Origin: an uncultured Bacteroidota bacterium
Lineage (GTDB): Bacteria > Bacteroidota > Bacteroidia > Chitinophagales > LD1
NCBI GenBank assembly: GCA_937894725.1
Contig: CALAYL010000037.1
Coordinates: forward strand, 1 to 64,000
Direction of reading: 5' to 3'
DNA length: 64,000 nt
Shown one piece after another: positions 26,805-35,179 of this stretch (positions are counted from its first letter, which is position 1; each line of letters begins with the position of its first letter). Position numbers and translations under genes: made by a program. Under the pieces are notes generated by a model that was not told the origin of the DNA, did no database searches, and saw only the letters and a list, made by a program, of their open reading frames with translations.

Positions 26805-28025
26805 ATGAGCCATCAGGTTTTCATTACTGGTATGGGGCTCATTACCTCTATCGGAGATAATATTCAAGAAAACCTTCACTCTCTATTAGCCGAAAAATCA
26901 GGTATTGGGAAACTGACATTAATTGCTTCCGAATGGAGCGAGACCTTGCCAGTATGTGAAATAAAGCATAGCGATGGTACTCTTTGTCAGATGGCAGGAG
27001 TGCCCAAAAATGAAGGCTATTCACGCACGGCACTTTTAGGTATCATAGCAGCAAAAGAAGCATTGTCAGATGCTGATATTTCAATTATTGATAGTTTCAA
27101 AACAGGAATTATTTCAGCCACTACAGTTGGTGGAATGAGGGAGTTTGAGCGGCATCTCTATGCGCTTTTAGATGTCACCAAAGAAGGTGATTTCCGATTG
27201 CATGCACATGGAACTGATGCAGGTGAACACACCGAACGGATAGCTGATTTTTTTGGGATAACAGCACATGTGAGCACGATCAGTACGGCCTGTTCATCGG
27301 CCTCTAACGCAATCATACAAGGTGCTGAACTTATCAAACATGGGTATCTCGACAGAGTGATTTGTGGAGGTAGTGATGTGCTATCTAAATTTACGATCAA
27401 TGGATTTAACTCACTCAAAATTTTAGATAAAGAACATACTCGACCTTTTGATGCTAGTCGTATGGGAGTAAACTTAGGTGAGGGCGCAGCTTTTGTCGTA
27501 TTGGAATCTGAAAAGACGATGCTGGCATCTAATAAAAAGCCAAAAGCATTATTAAGTGGTTATAGCAACTCGAACGATGCCTACCACCAAACCGCCTCTT
27601 CACCCGATGGCGATGGCGCTATCCTCTCCATGCAGCGTTCGCTCGATATGGCGGGGCTTTTGCCTTCATCTATCGATTATATCAACTGTCATGGCACTGG
27701 TACAGAAAACAATGACTTGTCCGAGGCATTAGCAATTCAGAAATTGTTTTCAGATAAGATACCTTACTTTAGTTCTACAAAACCCAATACTGGCCACACC
27801 TTAGCTGCCGCAGGTTGTGTAGAGGCTATCTATTCGATTTTAAGTTTGCAACATGGGGTTGTTTTTAGTAATCTAAATTTTCAAACCCAAATGCCCGAGT
27901 GTGCGATTGCACCAGTAAATAGCGTGTTGAAAAATGTTGCTGTAAAGCATGTCATCTCTAATTCATTTGGTTTTGGTGGCACAAATACCTCTCTTTTGTT
28001 CTCTAAAATAGATGCAGCCATATGA
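26805..28025 (+). CDS. Beta-ketoacyl-ACP synthase (KS-alpha), FabF-like
   Basis: A 406-residue condensing enzyme of the thiolase fold. The complete catalytic triad is visible: Cys163 in 'STACSSA', His296 in 'NCHGTGTENND' and His331 in 'KPNTGHTLAAAG'. The C-terminal 'NSFGFGGTNTSL' motif is intact. It is expected to extend acyl chains on the ACP 3 bp upstream by decarboxylative condensation with malonyl-ACP. The next gene, a KS-like protein without Cys, overlaps it by 4 bp (ATGA), so the two are made together and probably form a heterodimer like KS-alpha/KS-beta of type II polyketide synthases. Confidence 0.93.
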   Translation: MSHQVFITGMGLITSIGDNIQENLHSLLAEKSGIGKLTLIASEWSETLPVCEIKHSDGTLCQMAGVPKNEGYSRTALLGIIAAKEALSDADISIIDSFKTGIISATTVGGMREFERHLYALLDVTKEGDFRLHAHGTDAGEHTERIADFFGITAHVSTISTACSSASNAIIQGAELIKHGYLDRVICGGSDVLSKFTINGFNSLKILDKEHTRPFDASRMGVNLGEGAAFVVLESEKTMLASNKKPKALLSGYSNSNDAYHQTASSPDGDGAILSMQRSLDMAGLLPSSIDYINCHGTGTENNDLSEALAIQKLFSDKIPYFSSTKPNTGHTLAAAGCVEAIYSILSLQHGVVFSNLNFQTQMPECAIAPVNSVLKNVAVKHVISNSFGFGGTNTSLLFSKIDAAI

Positions 28026-29095
28026 GTTCAAATACCCATTTCTACATCCAAGGCATAGGTAATATTTCGCCTCAGAAAACCTTTGACAATACTGACTTTT
28101 TAGGGGAGATCACAACATACACAGAGAATGTATTGACCTTTGTAACTCCAGATTACAAAGAGTGGATCAACCCAGTGGCGCTACGCAGAATGAGTCGATT
28201 GCTCAAGGCGGGATTAGCTGCTGCACGCATCGCGGCTAAAGATGCGAATCTCATCAACCCAGATGGTATTATTGCTGCTTCGGGCTATGGCTGTATAGGC
28301 GATACGAGCAAGTTTTTGCATGAGCTTTTAGAAAATGACGAGAAGCTGCTTACGCCTACTTTTTTTATGCAGAGTACCTACAATACCATTTCGGGGGCGA
28401 TAGCACTAGCGATGAACTGCAATGAGTACAACACTACATACGCGCATCGTGGGTTTGCGTTTGAAAATGGGCTGCAAGATGCCATGATGCAACTCACAGA
28501 TTTTCCGAAAAAAAGAATATTGTTTGGAGCTTTTGATGAAACAAATACGGAGCAATACAAGATAAAGCAGAAAGATGGTTTTTTGAGAGAAAAGAATATC
28601 TCGAATCTTTCTCTCTTTGAGACAGAAGGTGCGGGCACATTGCAAGGAGAAGGGGCTACGTTTTTTGTGGTGGGTACCGAAAAAGCAGAAAAGACATATT
28701 GCCAAATTGCTGACTTAGCCATGCTCTACAATCCTAAAAAGCCAAGTGATTTTGAAGAAAAAATAAAAGTTTTTTTAGCAAAAAATGAGCTAAGTATAGC
28801 GGATATAGATATACTTGTAAATGGCATAGGTGGCGATACGCCCAAAGATGCTCTCACGAAAGAAACAGTAAAACACCTTTTTCCCGAAATCCAACAAGTG
28901 GTTTATAAACACCTATTTGGCGAACATGCGAGCTCATCTGCATTTGGGATATGGCTCGGTGCCAAAATCTTATTTCATCAGCGAGTTCCCGATGTGGTCA
29001 AACTGAATGATAAGCCAGTAAAACGATTGAATACTATCTTATGTATCAACCATTTTTGGGGGAAGCGGTATAGTATGATATTGTTGCGAAAGTAG
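28022..29095 (+). CDS. Ketosynthase-like protein without catalytic Cys (chain-length-factor-like, KS-beta)
   Basis: A 357-residue, shorter thiolase-fold relative of the preceding KS. The N-terminal half aligns with KS proteins ('ALRRMSRLLKAGLAAA', 'GYGCIGDTSKF'), but at the nucleophile position there is His142 ('TYAHRGFAFENG') instead of Cys, and the usual C-terminal HGTGT block is replaced by 'NGIGGDTPKD'. It therefore cannot condense by itself and is best read as the partner subunit that shapes the chain-length pocket. Proteins of this kind also occur in aryl polyene and flexirubin gene clusters. Overlaps the KS by 4 bp. Confidence 0.8.
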   Translation: MSSNTHFYIQGIGNISPQKTFDNTDFLGEITTYTENVLTFVTPDYKEWINPVALRRMSRLLKAGLAAARIAAKDANLINPDGIIAASGYGCIGDTSKFLHELLENDEKLLTPTFFMQSTYNTISGAIALAMNCNEYNTTYAHRGFAFENGLQDAMMQLTDFPKKRILFGAFDETNTEQYKIKQKDGFLREKNISNLSLFETEGAGTLQGEGATFFVVGTEKAEKTYCQIADLAMLYNPKKPSDFEEKIKVFLAKNELSIADIDILVNGIGGDTPKDALTKETVKHLFPEIQQVVYKHLFGEHASSSAFGIWLGAKILFHQRVPDVVKLNDKPVKRLNTILCINHFWGKRYSMILLRK

Positions 29096-29155
29096 GTGTA
29101 CAAGCTTGCTAGAGTTATCGTTAATTTTAAATCAAAATAATTTGAACAATTTACA

Positions 29156-29185
29156 TTGCTTTTTGGTTTCATTACATTAGTTTTG
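29156..29185 (+). promoter_or_regulatory. Bacteroidota-type promoter of the halogenase-DUF1702 pair
   Basis: TTG at 29156-29158, exactly 19 bp, then TAGTTTTG at 29178-29185: a perfect -33/-7 match, 20 bp before the ATG at 29206. The second half of the cluster can thus be expressed apart from the ACP-KS genes. Confidence 0.75.
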
Positions 29186-29205
29186 AAATAATAAAAAACA
29201 GCAAT

Positions 29206-30891
29206 ATGCAAGCAAATTACGATGTCGTCATTTTAGGAGGTGGCCTTGCTGGCCTTTCTCTTTCTATTCAGCTCAAAAGGGCCAATCCTAACCTATCTAT
29301 TTTAGTGTTAGAGCGAAGAGAAGGTGCCGCTGCTACAGCCGCTCACAAAGTGGGTGAATCTACGGTAGAATTAGGTAGCTATTACCTTCGCAATGTACTC
29401 GGAATGAAAGATTATTTAGAAGAACACGAATTGCCTAAACATGGGCTGCGCTATTTTTTTCCATCAAAAACGAAAGGCGATATAACCTCAAGGCTTGAGC
29501 TAGGGCCACGCAAATTGCTCAAAGTAAAAAGTCACCAACTTGACCGCGGTACACTCGAAAACTATATGACGAAACATACCCAATCTTTAGGTACTCGTTT
29601 TATAGGAGGAGGTATAGCAAAAGATGTGGATTTTGGGGAGGCGATGCATACCGTTCGCTACAAGTATCAAGGCGAAGAGCAAACAGTAACTGGTCGATGG
29701 GTCGTGGATGCATCGAGTAGAGTGAGTATTTTGAAGCGAAAACTTGGATTTCAGCAACCTATGGAGCATGGTGCAAGTGCCGTATGGTGGCGAATGAAGG
29801 GCGTGGTTGATATTGATGATTGGTCTGAAGATACAAACTGGAAAAATTATTTAGAACCTCGATTGCGCTATCTCAGTACAGTTCATTTTATGGATAAAGG
29901 CTATTGGCTTTGGGTGATTCCACTAGGGTCAAAAAATACGAGTTTTGGTATAGTGGCAGATCCTGCGATTCATCCTTTAGAAACTTATAATACCTATGAA
30001 AAAGCCTTGGAATGGATGAAAGTAAATGAGCCATTAGTGTATGGCAAACTTGTATCACAGCCTGAAAATCTGATGGATTTTATGGTGCTCAAGCATTATG
30101 CACATCATTCTGGACGATTCTTTTCGGGCAAAGAGCGTTGGGCTGTAACAGGCGAAGCGGGTGCTTTTCTAGATCCTTTTTATTCCCCAGGCACTGATTT
30201 GATTTCGATGAGTAATTCTTGGATTACAGATTTGATCGTAAGAGATAAAGAAGGTGAAGAAGTAGATGCGAGAGCGAGGGTTTTTGAGCAGTCATATATT
30301 TCATTGTTAGATTTTTGGTTACCCATTTATCAAAACAAATATCCACTCATGGGCAATACCCAAATCTTCTCTGTCAAGATTTTTTGGGACTGGGCTATCT
30401 ATTGGGCGGTCACCACCAAACTCTTTATTAATGGAGGTCTGACCAACATGTCTGTTTTGAAAAGATTGTTTGCTACAGAAGGTGGAGTGGGGGCGAGATT
30501 TGGAGCATTGAGCAATGTGATGCAAGCGCACTTTATAGCCTGGCATCCCTACGATAAAGCAATGTTTACTGAGCGATATGTAGATGTTTTCGATATGCCT
30601 TTTATGCATAAACTTCAAAGTGAAATCGAAGATAAGTTTGGCCCCAAAGAGCTCTTAGATAAGATAGAGGAAAATATGGGAATACTGGAAAGTATGGCGG
30701 TGTCTATATTTCAATATACCGCTTCGATTGTTAAAGGATTGCCCGAAGATACGCCTATAAATCCATACAAATTTAATCTTGAAGCTGATCCATCTACCTA
30801 CACAGGTGAAGGCGCTATTACGCCTCTGCCCCATGTACGCGAGCAGATGAGCACACTTTGGTTTTATAAGCAAATGGCAGAACTCGCCTAA
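29206..30891 (+). CDS. FAD-dependent oxidoreductase of the flavin-dependent halogenase family
   Basis: A 561-residue flavoprotein. It has the FAD-binding motif 'GGGLAGLSLS' (11-20), 'KVGES' at 48-52, a Lys78 in 'LPKHGLRYFF' that may match the catalytic lysine of halogenases, the diagnostic W-x-W-x-I-P motif as 'WLWVIP' at 234-239, and a second flavin-contact motif 'GEAGAFLDPFYSPGTD' at 316-331. These place it with flavin-dependent halogenases, which chlorinate or brominate free or carrier-bound substrates; some members with the same motifs are not halogenases. It has its own perfect promoter, and the DUF1702 gene begins at the base after its stop. It probably tailors the product of the ACP/KS genes upstream. 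Confidence 0.82.
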   Translation: MQANYDVVILGGGLAGLSLSIQLKRANPNLSILVLERREGAAATAAHKVGESTVELGSYYLRNVLGMKDYLEEHELPKHGLRYFFPSKTKGDITSRLELGPRKLLKVKSHQLDRGTLENYMTKHTQSLGTRFIGGGIAKDVDFGEAMHTVRYKYQGEEQTVTGRWVVDASSRVSILKRKLGFQQPMEHGASAVWWRMKGVVDIDDWSEDTNWKNYLEPRLRYLSTVHFMDKGYWLWVIPLGSKNTSFGIVADPAIHPLETYNTYEKALEWMKVNEPLVYGKLVSQPENLMDFMVLKHYAHHSGRFFSGKERWAVTGEAGAFLDPFYSPGTDLISMSNSWITDLIVRDKEGEEVDARARVFEQSYISLLDFWLPIYQNKYPLMGNTQIFSVKIFWDWAIYWAVTTKLFINGGLTNMSVLKRLFATEGGVGARFGALSNVMQAHFIAWHPYDKAMFTERYVDVFDMPFMHKLQSEIEDKFGPKELLDKIEENMGILESMAVSIFQYTASIVKGLPEDTPINPYKFNLEADPSTYTGEGAITPLPHVREQMSTLWFYKQMAELA

Positions 30892-31731
30892 GTGAAGTAC
30901 GCTACCATAGCTGAACGAATGCAGAAAATTCAGTCTGTTTTTAAAGCAGGACAAGGATTGGCGTATGATAACAATATAGAGACGATAAATCATTTTCTCA
31001 CAAATGAAAACCATCTTTTCCAGTCTGTGGCATACGAGGGGGTAGCTTGTGGTTTCGCAGAAAATGATATTGATCACACTACAGCGTTTCGCGATTGGCA
31101 AAATTTTCTTGAAAGAAATAGAGTACATAGTACGCAAATTCATATTGGCTTAGGATGGGCATTGGCACTAAAAAAGCAGCCTTCAAATAGCCCTATTCCC
31201 ATAGCGAAAAGCGTAATGGAAGCAAGAGTTTTTGATGGTTATGGATATGTAGAAGGTTTGTTTAGAAAGCGTGTGACTATATTACAAAAATTAATCCCTG
31301 CACCTATAACAGCTAACCAATTGATGGGCTATGATCAAGGATTGGGGCGTAGTTTATGGTATAATGCAAAAGGCGAATTGCCTGTTTTGAAGGATACTAT
31401 TTCGTTATTTCCTTCGACTCGAATGGCTGATTTGTGGAGAGGGGTAGGTATAGCAGTGGGCTATGTAGGTGGAGTAGAAAGGAGTGTCCATACGGCATTA
31501 TTTCATAGTGCGGATAAATTCGATTTAGACTATAAAGTTGGGTTATTGTTATCTCAATTCTCAAGATTTCTTTCTACAAATATGGACGCATTATCGCATA
31601 AAATTGTTTTAGAAAAATTGAATTTAGATAAGCCTAATTTCGAACAGTTATATCAGTTTCAGCTATCGCAAAGTATTTCCAGTACTTACTTTGAGTACTT
31701 ACATGGGCTAAAAGAAAAACTAAGAAGTTAA
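30892..31731 (+). CDS. DUF1702 family protein
   Basis: A 279-residue protein with GTG start directly after the stop of the halogenase-like gene; ATG 30919 is an alternative. It matches DUF1702 by the blocks 'YGYVEGLF', 'GYDQGLGRSLWYNAKG', 'RMADLWRGVGIAVGYVGGV' and 'AVMEAR'-like 'SVMEARVFDGYG'. DUF1702 proteins are uncharacterised but are known from polyketide-type clusters such as enediynes and from halogenase loci. No signal peptide or membrane helix. The tight coupling here supports a role in the same pathway. Its 3' end overlaps the convergent dehydrogenase by 4 bp. Confidence 0.82.
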   Translation: MKYATIAERMQKIQSVFKAGQGLAYDNNIETINHFLTNENHLFQSVAYEGVACGFAENDIDHTTAFRDWQNFLERNRVHSTQIHIGLGWALALKKQPSNSPIPIAKSVMEARVFDGYGYVEGLFRKRVTILQKLIPAPITANQLMGYDQGLGRSLWYNAKGELPVLKDTISLFPSTRMADLWRGVGIAVGYVGGVERSVHTALFHSADKFDLDYKVGLLLSQFSRFLSTNMDALSHKIVLEKLNLDKPNFEQLYQFQLSQSISSTYFEYLHGLKEKLRS

Positions 31732-32969
31732 AATATAGTTTCCTTAAAGCGTACTCCTACGGTAGCTAATTTTTCCAATACTGGCATATAAATTTCTTTG
31801 TCTAAAGGGCACAACACCCCCCGTTGTTCAATTTTGTTTTCTAAAATCAGTTCCACCGCAAAAGCTATTGGTAATCCCACTGTTTGTGCCATAGCAGTAT
31901 ATAGCGCATCCTTGCCATCGAGCGTGAGCGATGATACTAGTGAAAATTGTTTTCCCTCATGTGCTATATCAAACTCATGTATCATCACTACTCTATCGGC
32001 ATCGGTAGGCTCCATTTTCCACGCTATTTCGATTAAATTTTGTAATACATCTACAGCCATAATTTGAGATGGCTGTATAGCAAAAACACCTACTTCCTCC
32101 AGCATCTCGGCTATTTCCTTATTGGCTATTTCTTCCTTTTTTAAAATAGGGAAAGGGGTGTTTGTACTCGTACAACCTGCCTTTACCAATGTGTCCCATG
32201 CTTTGCAAAATGGCGCCATTCTTAGGGTGCCTCTGTAGAGAGTGGCCGCTTCCCTTAGGCCATAAAGTGATTCATATTTCAATGAATCTCGATTGGGATA
32301 GCTCTCGTATTTCTCACCCTTGTTTGACTCGATTATGCTAGTGTGAGAAAATAAATCTGCGTAACGAAGCTGAACTAAACTCCCATCTGCTCTATATTGA
32401 ATATAGCCATCTCCTGCACCCGCCAGCACTACATTTCGGGGGTTCCAACTGATTTTGTAATGCCAACTATTGGTATCTGATTTTGGCGCTACAAGTCCTC
32501 CGCAATGGCTCTTCAAACCAATGATTTTAGCTCCTTTTGCACGCCATTCATCGAGTGTTTTCATCACACTCATGTGGTCAATGCCTGGATCTAATCCCAT
32601 TTCATTTAAAAATATAATCCCTTTTGCTTTGGCTTCTTTATCCAATGCCTCCATTGCATCAGAGACATACGAAGGCGTTATGAGATGTGCGCTATATTTC
32701 AAACAGTACTTTGCCACAATAGGGTGTAAACTAGCGGGCAGCATCGAAATAACCAAAATGGCATCTTGAATTAGGCTTTCAATATGCGTAAAATCTGTAT
32801 TGGGTAGCAAGATTTGTTTACAGTTTTTGTCCTTGCATCTATCACTCAGATTTTGTGCATTCAAATCCGCTACTATGATCTGGAATCCATTGCTATCCGC
32901 TATCTTCGATAGATAATCTATGATATAAATACTTGATTTGCCTGCCCCTAATAAAACTACTTTTTTCAT
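31728..32969 (-). CDS. Saccharopine dehydrogenase family protein
   Basis: A 413-residue NAD(P)-dependent oxidoreductase: Rossmann motif 'VVLLGAGKSSIYIIDYL' at residues 4-20, 'ADLNAQNL' with the acidic residue after strand 2, 'CGGLVAPKSDTNSW' at the substrate site and 'LNEMGLDPGIDHMSV'. These are hallmarks of the saccharopine reductase/LYS9-type fold, which links lysine and alpha-aminoadipate semialdehyde metabolism. The precise direction (lysine breakdown or another amino-acid oxidation) cannot be told. It is convergent with the DUF1702 gene and divergent from the thioesterase gene. Confidence 0.88.
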   Translation of the reverse strand: MKKVVLLGAGKSSIYIIDYLSKIADSNGFQIIVADLNAQNLSDRCKDKNCKQILLPNTDFTHIESLIQDAILVISMLPASLHPIVAKYCLKYSAHLITPSYVSDAMEALDKEAKAKGIIFLNEMGLDPGIDHMSVMKTLDEWRAKGAKIIGLKSHCGGLVAPKSDTNSWHYKISWNPRNVVLAGAGDGYIQYRADGSLVQLRYADLFSHTSIIESNKGEKYESYPNRDSLKYESLYGLREAATLYRGTLRMAPFCKAWDTLVKAGCTSTNTPFPILKKEEIANKEIAEMLEEVGVFAIQPSQIMAVDVLQNLIEIAWKMEPTDADRVVMIHEFDIAHEGKQFSLVSSLTLDGKDALYTAMAQTVGLPIAFAVELILENKIEQRGVLCPLDKEIYMPVLEKLATVGVRFKETIF

Positions 32970-33028
32970 GAAAATAAAAGTTGTGCGTGTTTGATTATTT
33001 TCACCAAATTAGTAAAAATTTTAACAGC

Positions 33029-33454
33029 ATGATTTGGAAGACCCGACCTTCAAAAGAAATTGCCTCATTATTTGGCAAAGCACATATTGATCATACCCTG
33101 GGTATTGAATTTACAGATGTGGGGGATGATTTTTTATGTGCTAAAATGCCTGTAAATAAAAACACACGCCAGCCTTATGGCTTATTGCATGGCGGGGCAT
33201 CTTGTGTATTGGCTGAATCACTGGGCTCTTATGCTGGGGCTTGTTGTGTAGAATTTGGAAAGGAAATAGTGGTGGGGTTAGAGATTAATGCCAATCACAT
33301 TTCATCGGTAAAAGAGGGCTATGTAGTAGGTACGGCAAGACCTATTCATATAGGTAGAAGCACCCAGGTCTGGGATATTCGGATTGAAAGCGAGGAGGGA
33401 AAATTGGTATGTGTGAGCCGTCTTACACTAGCGGTGAAAACGATTAGTGGGTAA
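33029..33454 (+). CDS. PaaI-family hotdog thioesterase
   Basis: A 141-residue single hotdog-fold acyl-CoA thioesterase. Start taken at ATG 33029, since the upstream open frame (from a TTG at 32981) adds residues not found in the family. Motifs: 'GLLHGGASCVLAESLGSYAG' region (HGG with the catalytic acidic Glu six residues on) and 'VVGLEINANHISSVKEG'. This is the menaquinone/PaaI type that acts on aromatic or hydroxylated acyl-CoA. It lies 1.3 kb past the ACP/KS cluster and might serve it, but a role in menaquinone synthesis is just as likely. Confidence 0.9.
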   Translation: MIWKTRPSKEIASLFGKAHIDHTLGIEFTDVGDDFLCAKMPVNKNTRQPYGLLHGGASCVLAESLGSYAGACCVEFGKEIVVGLEINANHISSVKEGYVVGTARPIHIGRSTQVWDIRIESEEGKLVCVSRLTLAVKTISG

Positions 33455-34016
33455 AAGCAACAGTGTTGCGAATTTCTCTTTTTCCTAAAATTAGTCTATA
33501 AACATAGGTGTCATTTGGGTATTTTGAGATGTCGAATGCTAGATTTCCAGTTAGGTATTGTTTATTTATAATTAACTCTCCCCAGCGATTATAGAGTTGA
33601 AAATTGTAAGTAGAGCAGTTATAATCGGCTTTGATAGTCAGTGTGTCTTTTACTGTAGTTGGGATGTAAATTGATTTTGCATCTTTGTCGAAATTTACGG
33701 CTATCGCATCACTAACTACCCCACCATAGCTAACTTTGTAGGCATAATTACCTGAAAATTTCAAGGTCGTATCTATCACAAATAGTGAATCATTTTTGAT
33801 GTTGGTGGGGTTGATTTCTTTGATGATTTCAAATGGTTGATTACTTTCTGATCTATATATAATCGCTCGTTTTCCCTTATCTGTTGTGCAAAACTTTACG
33901 TACAAATCAATGACCTCATTATACTGCGATGCACAGAGGGAAATGGATTGTTTAGGCTCTTTTTTGCAGGCGGTAAGTGCAAGAAAAAATAGCAAGAAAG
34001 TTAAATGCTTTGTCAT
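33444..34016 (-). CDS. Lipoprotein-like paralogue A with type B T9SS sorting domain
   Basis: A 190-residue protein with a lipobox-type signal ('LTACKK', Cys17). Residues about 25-105 are clearly homologous to the gene at 34038 (shared 'KRxIIYRS', 'IDTxLxFxGxYxYKVSYG'). The last 80 residues, however, are a CHB/type B sorting domain ('YNFQLYNRWGELII', 'DTYVYRLILGKREIRNTVAF'). The combination of a lipid-attachment site and a T9SS signal is odd, as the two imply different ways of surface anchoring. It overlaps the thioesterase end by 11 bp (convergent). Function unknown. Confidence 0.82.
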   Translation of the reverse strand: MTKHLTFLLFFLALTACKKEPKQSISLCASQYNEVIDLYVKFCTTDKGKRAIIYRSESNQPFEIIKEINPTNIKNDSLFVIDTTLKFSGNYAYKVSYGGVVSDAIAVNFDKDAKSIYIPTTVKDTLTIKADYNCSTYNFQLYNRWGELIINKQYLTGNLAFDISKYPNDTYVYRLILGKREIRNTVAFTH

Positions 34017-34037
34017 ATTTTATTGATATTAAGTTGA

Positions 34038-34637
34038 CTATTGCTTTAGCACCCTATACGCAAATGTTTTAGTGCCAATGGTGATTTTGAGGAGATAAAT
34101 ACCATTTGGTAAAGTTGTCAAATGGAGTTGCTTCTGATTAGTTGAGATTTGATTTTCGGAGAAAACAAGGCGACCTACCAAATCAAAAATTTGCGCATCG
34201 TAAGGCATACAAGTAGGGTTGTATGCAATAGTCAAAGAATCAGAAAAAGGATTAGGAAAAATGCGCACGGGGTTGTTTCCTTTCTTGAAATGTATTGCGT
34301 TTTCTTTGCTCAACATATTGCCATAGCTTACTTTATAAAAATACTCACCTTCAAAAATCAAGCTAGTATCAATAAAAACACCTTGTCCATTTTTTACATT
34401 TTCTGTTTTAATCTCACCTACTACTCCATAGTTTTTATTGTCTGTACTTCGATAGATGATAGAACGTTTACAAAAGTCCTCTCTTTCGTAATCAGCTACT
34501 ATCAGTATGTCTTCTTGATAGCTACTCAAGCAAACATCTAGGTTAGTTTTTTCTTCTTTTTTGCAACCCGATATAGAGATAACAGCGAGTAGAATTATAG
34601 TCCTTAAAATAGCAGCGCCCCACGATATTTTTTTCAT
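34038..34637 (-). CDS. Lipoprotein-like paralogue B with type A T9SS sorting domain
   Basis: A 199-residue protein with signal peptide and lipobox 'ISGCKK' (Cys25). Its core of about 80 residues is paralogous to the next gene downstream (33444), but it ends in a type A sorting domain ('IFPNPFSDSLTI', 'DLVGRLVFSENQ', 'LPNGIYLLKI'). The two genes are 21 bp apart in one operon. Both cores keep a pair of cysteines ('CLSSYQE', 'DFCKR'), perhaps a disulfide. Function unknown. Confidence 0.82.
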   Translation of the reverse strand: MKKISWGAAILRTIILLAVISISGCKKEEKTNLDVCLSSYQEDILIVADYEREDFCKRSIIYRSTDNKNYGVVGEIKTENVKNGQGVFIDTSLIFEGEYFYKVSYGNMLSKENAIHFKKGNNPVRIFPNPFSDSLTIAYNPTCMPYDAQIFDLVGRLVFSENQISTNQKQLHLTTLPNGIYLLKITIGTKTFAYRVLKQ

Positions 34638-34780
34638 AATTTATTGAATTGATGTGTGGTTTTATGTGTAGTATTGGTCAGTGAATGAGGCTTGTTTCGA
34701 TAGTGAATAGGTTATTGAAACGAAGATATGTTTTAGATTCAAAAAAAGCAATACTTTTGGTGTGATAGAACTAAGAATAA

Positions 34781-35131
34781 ATGGCATTGCATAATGAATT
34801 AGGGCAAAGAGGAGAGGCTATTGCAGTTGATTTTTTAATCGCCAAAGAGCATCAAATTTTGGCTAAAAATTATAGATACAAGCATGCTGAAATTGATATC
34901 ATTTCAATGTCGGGAGGTATATTAGTTTTCTCTGAGGTAAAAGCTCGCTCTACCGCAAAATTTGGTTTTCCTGAAGAAGCAATAAGCGAAAAAAAGCAGG
35001 AAAAACTGATGGAGGCCGCACTCCAATATATGGAGGAAAATGAGGTGAAAACTCTCTTTCGTTTTGATGTGATCGCTATTGTATTTGAAAATGGGGCACC
35101 CCAAATTCATCATATACCCGATGCTTTTTAG
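34781..35131 (+). CDS. YraN/UPF0102 family nuclease-like protein
   Basis: A 116-residue protein of the YraN family, which has a restriction-endonuclease-like fold related to Holliday junction resolvases. Conserved blocks: 'LGQRGEAIAVDFL' at the N-terminus, 'AKNYRYKHAEIDIIS' and 'LVFSEVKARS', the last two carrying the E-D-(E)-x-K set typical of the fold. Activity has not been settled for the family. It may be co-transcribed with prfB, 48 bp further on. Confidence 0.93.
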   Translation: MALHNELGQRGEAIAVDFLIAKEHQILAKNYRYKHAEIDIISMSGGILVFSEVKARSTAKFGFPEEAISEKKQEKLMEAALQYMEENEVKTLFRFDVIAIVFENGAPQIHHIPDAF

Positions 35132-35179
35132 TCAATTTTAGATTTGATTGCTATTTTCGCAACTCAATAACAGCTCACC

